Below are positions 3,842-6,397 of a stretch of 6,397 nt of DNA, in pieces. The DNA is from Clostridiales bacterium. Lineage in GTDB: Bacteria > Bacillota > Clostridia > Christensenellales > QALW01. Within the stretch, counting starts at the first letter, position 1. The number at the start of each line of letters is the position of its first letter. The position numbers and the translations under genes are program-made. The stretch is from positions 1 through 6,397 of the forward strand of contig JAHAAN010000108.1 in assembly GCA_018376855.1 (NCBI GenBank). The letters run 5' to 3'. The notes beneath the pieces were generated by a model that saw only the letters and a list, made by a program, of their open reading frames with translations, had not been told where the DNA came from and did no database searches.

Positions 3842-4723
3842 ATGTCTCAGAAGCATTTAATAACCGTATCCTGTCAACGCCGTGAAGATCTTCCCTTTTT
3901 AGCGCGCGCCGGCTTTGAAGGCGCTGATTTTGGTTTTTACACGGTTGATCCCAACAACGGCTGGCTTTCACAGCAAAACTACCGCGAGCAAGCAAGCCAA
4001 ATTGCCGAAACTGCCCAAGAGCTTGGCATCGCCATTACGCAGGCACATACTTATATTTTAGGATATAACGATTATATAAACGGAAACCAGAACGCAATCA
4101 CCGCCTTTTACCGCTCCTTGGAGGCTTCCGCACTGATCGGAAGCCCCTGCACCGTAGTACATCCACTGATCGCTCCCGACTGCATTTACGGTGAGAATAT
4201 GCAAAGCTGTTTAAACGCCAATCTAAAATTCCTCCAAGAGGTTTTTGAACTGGGCGACCGATACGGTGTCGATGTCTGCTTGGAAAACATGTTTAACTGG
4301 CACCCCGGCACACTCGTTCCCGTCCGCACAATAGGCAGCACGGCCGAGAGCCTCCTTGAGCTTACCGACAAGCTCGGCCAAGAGCACGCTGCCTTTTGCG
4401 TAGACGTAGGGCACGCCATTTTAACAAATCAAGCGCCGCAAGCCTTGATCCGCAAGCTAAAAAACCGCGTTCGCATTTTGCATCTGCACGACAACAACCT
4501 CACCTATGACGACCATATGCCGCCCTATTTAGGGCGCCTGAATTGGGGCGAAATTCTTTGCGCATTAAAAGAGATCGGTTATACGGGCAACTTGAACTTT
4601 GAAACAATTTTCTTTGAAAAGCGCTACCCGGAGGCTCTTTTGGAAGACGCCTACCGCTTTCTGTACCGCATCGGCTGTTATTTGCGCAATGAGCTTGAAA
4701 AACTCGAAGGCAACTCCAAGTAA
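3842..4723 (+). CDS. Sugar phosphate isomerase/epimerase (xylose isomerase-like TIM barrel)
   Basis: A 293-residue cytoplasmic protein of the AP-endonuclease-2 / xylose isomerase-like TIM-barrel family, the usual length for the group. Likely metal and substrate ligands are visible in order: H69 in TQAHTY, H107 in VVHPL, E148 in CLENMF, D188 and H191 in CVDVGHA, H214/H216 and D217 in ILHLHDNN, and E254 in LNFETIFFE. The GRLNWGEILCALKEIGYTG segment (231-249) is typical of the family. The ATG at 3842 is chosen because the promoter lies at 3782-3810 and GGAG (3829-3832) is spaced nine bases away; the 44 codons upstream in frame are promoter DNA. The gene is monocistronic, with its own terminator. 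The exact sugar (inositol, ketose or other) cannot be deduced because no catabolic neighbours are present. Its codon use is richer in G and C than the left part of the window. Confidence 0.9.
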   Translation: MSQKHLITVSCQRREDLPFLARAGFEGADFGFYTVDPNNGWLSQQNYREQASQIAETAQELGIAITQAHTYILGYNDYINGNQNAITAFYRSLEASALIGSPCTVVHPLIAPDCIYGENMQSCLNANLKFLQEVFELGDRYGVDVCLENMFNWHPGTLVPVRTIGSTAESLLELTDKLGQEHAAFCVDVGHAILTNQAPQALIRKLKNRVRILHLHDNNLTYDDHMPPYLGRLNWGEILCALKEIGYTGNLNFETIFFEKRYPEALLEDAYRFLYRIGCYLRNELEKLEGNSK

Positions 4724-4742
4724 AAAATTTGTTCCTCTTCGG

Positions 4743-4762
4743 CTGCCGCAAGGCAGTTTTTT
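4743..4762 (+). terminator. Terminator of the isomerase gene
   Basis: CTGCC (4743-4747) and GGCAG (4752-4756) form a stem closed by a GCAA (GNRA-type) tetraloop and followed by six T. It begins 19 bases after the stop codon. Confidence 0.85.
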
Positions 4763-5203
4763 ATAAACACAGCTTAATATAGCTTATAATTTATATATAC
4801 TTTATGAACATACACTATAAAACATAAAAGGAAGAGGCGGTGGGCTTTAATAGCTTTCAAAAGCTGGAGCAGGGCGGCGGAAGGAGGCCGAAGCGCCGCG
4901 GCGGAGCCTGTAGGCGGTTCGGGCGCGGAAGTCGCCCGATTGCGGCTGAAGAAGCATATTTCTCTCTGTTTTATCATTTTCGAAATTCTGTTTGCCGAAA
5001 ACGTCTATCCCCACCATACTCAAACAGGCGCCTCAAAGAACTACAGAAATTGTTAGGGTGGATGCAAGGTAAAAATCGCGTCCTCCTTCCTTGACAGAAC
5101 AAAAAGCCATTTTGCAAAAAGCGCCACTGTAAATAAAAAGCACCGGTCTTATTTAAACGATCGGCGCAAGACGATCAGCGCCACAGTTAATAAATAATAA
5201 AAA
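4763..5203. other. Intergenic region with a GC-rich hairpin island
   Basis: The first 60 bases are very AT-rich and contain a short tandem (AGCTTAATAT then AGCTTATAAT, 4771-4790). A sharply GC-rich block follows at about 4863-4950. Two stems can be drawn in it: GCGGCG (4874-4879) with CGCCGC (4894-4899), and CGGGCG (4920-4925) with CGCCCG (4933-4938). The rest (5095-5203) has imperfect repeats only. No tRNA, rRNA or known riboswitch was recognised. A structured RNA or a repeated mobile-type element are the main possibilities. Confidence 0.45.
4840..5094 (+). CDS. Possible 84-residue Arg/Gly-rich protein, doubtful
   Basis: A GTG-initiated frame of 84 codons begins MGFNSFQKLEQGGGRRPK, has a strongly basic Arg/Gly-rich segment (about 11-33), then an aromatic stretch (YFSLFYHF) and a second basic part. 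AGGAAGAGG (4829-4837) gives a usable ribosome binding site. It covers the GC-rich hairpin island, whose composition alone would produce Arg, Gly and Pro codons and suppress stops, so the frame may be accidental. No family is recognised and no convincing promoter was found upstream. Confidence 0.25.
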   Translation: MGFNSFQKLEQGGGRRPKRRGGACRRFGRGSRPIAAEEAYFSLFYHFRNSVCRKRLSPPYSNRRLKELQKLLGWMQGKNRVLLP

Positions 5204-5224
5204 GATGCGCAGTAAAAACGCATC
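5204..5224 (-). terminator. Terminator of the minus-strand membrane protein gene
   Basis: GATGCG (5204-5209) pairs with CGCATC (5219-5224) around a 9-base loop. On the minus strand it is followed by a T-run (complement of 5199-5203), and on the plus strand by CTTTT (5225-5229), so it can work in both directions. It lies 20 bases after the stop of the small membrane protein. Confidence 0.75.
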
Positions 5225-5243
5225 CTTTTAAACCATTCCTTAT

Positions 5244-5441
5244 TTATTTCTGACCTCTTCGCTGTGAAACAATCAGCAAAACCGACGTTGCGATAGAAAG
5301 AACGCAAAAAATCAACAGCAGCCATTTGGAAATGTCCGCACCCAAAAAATTCATCGCTTCGTTCACTCTGTCAATGCAAAAAAATACCACAAACATCACC
5401 GCTACAATCAACGTTGCATGCGGAAGCATTTTCCGAATCAT
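5244..5441 (-). CDS. Small two-helix membrane protein
   Basis: A 65-residue protein beginning MIRKMLPHATLIVAV has two membrane segments (about 7-21, and 39-57 reading WLLLIFCVLSIATSVLLIV) joined by a polar loop (CIDRVNEAMNFLGADISK) and ends in RRGQK. I do not recognise a named family. The internal ATG at 5441 is chosen because GGAG (complement of 5448-5451) lies six bases upstream. An earlier in-frame ATG at 5474 would add 11 residues but sits only about 11 bases from the expected transcription start and has no good ribosome binding site. It lies downstream of the solute-binding protein gene in the same direction, yet has its own strong promoter, and ends at a terminator. A role linked to the transporter is possible but unproven. 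Confidence 0.75.
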   Translation of the reverse strand: MIRKMLPHATLIVAVMFVVFFCIDRVNEAMNFLGADISKWLLLIFCVLSIATSVLLIVSQRRGQK

Positions 5442-5491
5442 ACCGATCTCCATTCTGCCGTTTACTCGACTCATTTTTATTTTCTCTGCAC

Positions 5492-5520
5492 ATTATAACA
5501 CAAGCCTGCGTAATTCCCAA
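5492..5520 (-). promoter_or_regulatory. Promoter of the small membrane protein gene
   Basis: On the minus strand TTGGGA (complement of 5515-5520) and a perfect TATAAT (complement of 5492-5497) are separated by 17 bases. Transcription would begin near 5485. The promoter lies in the 52-base gap after the solute-binding protein stop codon, so the small gene can be expressed independently. Confidence 0.65.
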
Positions 5521-5526
5521 ACACTT

Positions 5527-6397
5527 TTAACTACTGCTTGTAAAATACCATTTATCGATATTCTCATAAACAGATGTATCTCTGACAATATTCATGGGAA
5601 CCAGTTCGCCCCTATGAAGCAGCGTCTGTCGATGAAAAAGCAAGCCAATATGGGGAATCTGCTGTGCAGCATAAGCCTGCAGCTGCGCATAGCATTCACT
5701 AAAGGCCTCTTTATCGGTCATTTGCGCACATTCCTTAATAAGCCTGTCCATTTCCGCATCCCGATAGAAGGACAGATTTCCCTCTCCGCCTGCCGACAGT
5801 GCAAACGCTGCGCTTGGAACATCGCAAAGATAATAGCCTGTCAGCAGCATTTCATAATCACCGTCTGCAATGGCCTGCGCCAGCTCATCGCTCGGCAGCG
5901 CCCGCACCGTAACCTCCACCCCCGCCAAGGCCAGCTGTTTACGAATCGTCTGCGCGGTTTCCTTCCGAACAGGATCCGCATCATTGGAAAGGCAGGTAAT
6001 TGTAAAGGAAAGCTTTTTTCCGTTCTTATAACGAATTCCATCCTCCTGCAGCATCCATCCGCTTTGCTCAAGCAATGCTGTTGCTTGGGAAAGGTTATAA
6101 TCGTAACGAACAATGGAGGTATTATTTAAAAAGGAATCCGGCGCAAAAGGAAGCTCAGCAATGATCCCATGGTTCAAATACACCGTGCTGATTAAAGAAT
6201 TTCTGTCAATAGCATACGACAGCGCTTGCCGCAATGTTAAATCCTGAAACAGAGATTTTTTCAGGTTGGGAGCCAGAAAATCATAATACCTCGACTGATA
6301 CTCATAATAAGAAACGCCGTCAAACGTAGTATAAACATCCGTAGTTAATTTAGAGGTCGGAACACAGTCAAGCTCGCCTGCCATAAATGCCTCGATC
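5527..6397 (-). CDS. ABC transporter substrate-binding protein, family 5, C-terminal part
   Basis: The visible 289 residues are the C-terminal half of a family 5 extracellular solute-binding protein (SBP_bac_5, the oligopeptide/dipeptide/nickel group), whose full length is usually 500-600. The frame is open at the window edge, reading IEAFMAGELDCV, so the first internal Met is not the start. The diagnostic segment is DLTLRQALSYAIDRNSLI, the family's conserved region after the first lobe. It is followed by the GW...DGI.YKNGKKLSFTITC module that crosses between lobes, and later by CYAQLQAYAAQQIPHIGLLF near the C-terminus. The lipoprotein signal would lie outside the window. It would deliver peptides or similar ligands to a membrane permease encoded upstream, beyond the right edge. 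The stop is followed by a promoter and a small membrane protein gene in the same direction. Confidence 0.9.
   Translation of the reverse strand, partial: IEAFMAGELDCVPTSKLTTDVYTTFDGVSYYEYQSRYYDFLAPNLKKSLFQDLTLRQALSYAIDRNSLISTVYLNHGIIAELPFAPDSFLNNTSIVRYDYNLSQATALLEQSGWMLQEDGIRYKNGKKLSFTITCLSNDADPVRKETAQTIRKQLALAGVEVTVRALPSDELAQAIADGDYEMLLTGYYLCDVPSAAFALSAGGEGNLSFYRDAEMDRLIKECAQMTDKEAFSECYAQLQAYAAQQIPHIGLLFHRQTLLHRGELVPMNIVRDTSVYENIDKWYFTSSS

Noticed and set aside
5326..6129. Long plus-strand frame of 267 codons
   Set aside because: It is the antisense of the solute-binding protein and of the small membrane protein, both of which have clear family or membrane features; its translation has none.

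Overview
The window looks like an accessory, rearranged stretch of a gut-type Clostridia chromosome (Bacillota, Lachnospiraceae or Oscillospiraceae-like). This rests on strong purine-rich ribosome binding sites, sigma-A-type promoters, AT-rich intergenic DNA, an IS200 remnant, an archaeal-type AAA ATPase, a family 5 solute-binding protein and a sugar phosphate isomerase/epimerase. No species can be named from the sequence alone.

Left part (1 to about 2350, AT-rich). A minus-strand gene starts at 31 and runs off the left edge. Divergent to it is a 65-residue small protein (186-383) closed by a good terminator. An IS200-type transposase start, cut after about 27 codons, follows, with its end hairpin still visible. 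Next is a Crp/Fnr-type sensor (868-1389) that keeps the cyclic-nucleotide-binding fold but appears to have lost the helix-turn-helix. A 43-residue small protein (1430-1561) follows in the same transcription unit and aligns with the 65-residue protein. A terminator ends this unit. Three regularly spaced copies of a 15-bp repeat then lead into an AAA ATPase.

Junction near 2350. The ATPase is cut at about residue 145 and joined tail-to-tail to a secreted beta-structured surface protein on the minus strand (2313-3089), which is cut at the same place. Both genes lose their 3' ends here. This is a deletion or inversion joint, or conceivably an assembly chimera.

Right part (about 2350 to 6397, mostly near 50% GC in the genes). 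The surface protein is followed by a second hairpin resembling the IS200 end hairpin, then a broken small membrane protein gene on the plus strand with an in-frame TGA. A complete monocistronic sugar phosphate isomerase/epimerase has its own promoter (TTTACT-N17-TATAAT) and terminator. A very GC-rich, hairpin-forming island lies in the next intergenic region. On the minus strand a peptide or nickel ABC transporter solute-binding protein (5' end off the window) is followed by a small two-helix membrane protein with its own promoter and a terminator.

The most interesting part is 1-1730: two related small, probably membrane-associated peptides around an HTH-less Crp-like sensor, with a CRP-geometry palindrome over the sensor's own promoter. 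Whether this is a functional small regulatory system or a decaying one cannot be settled from the sequence.
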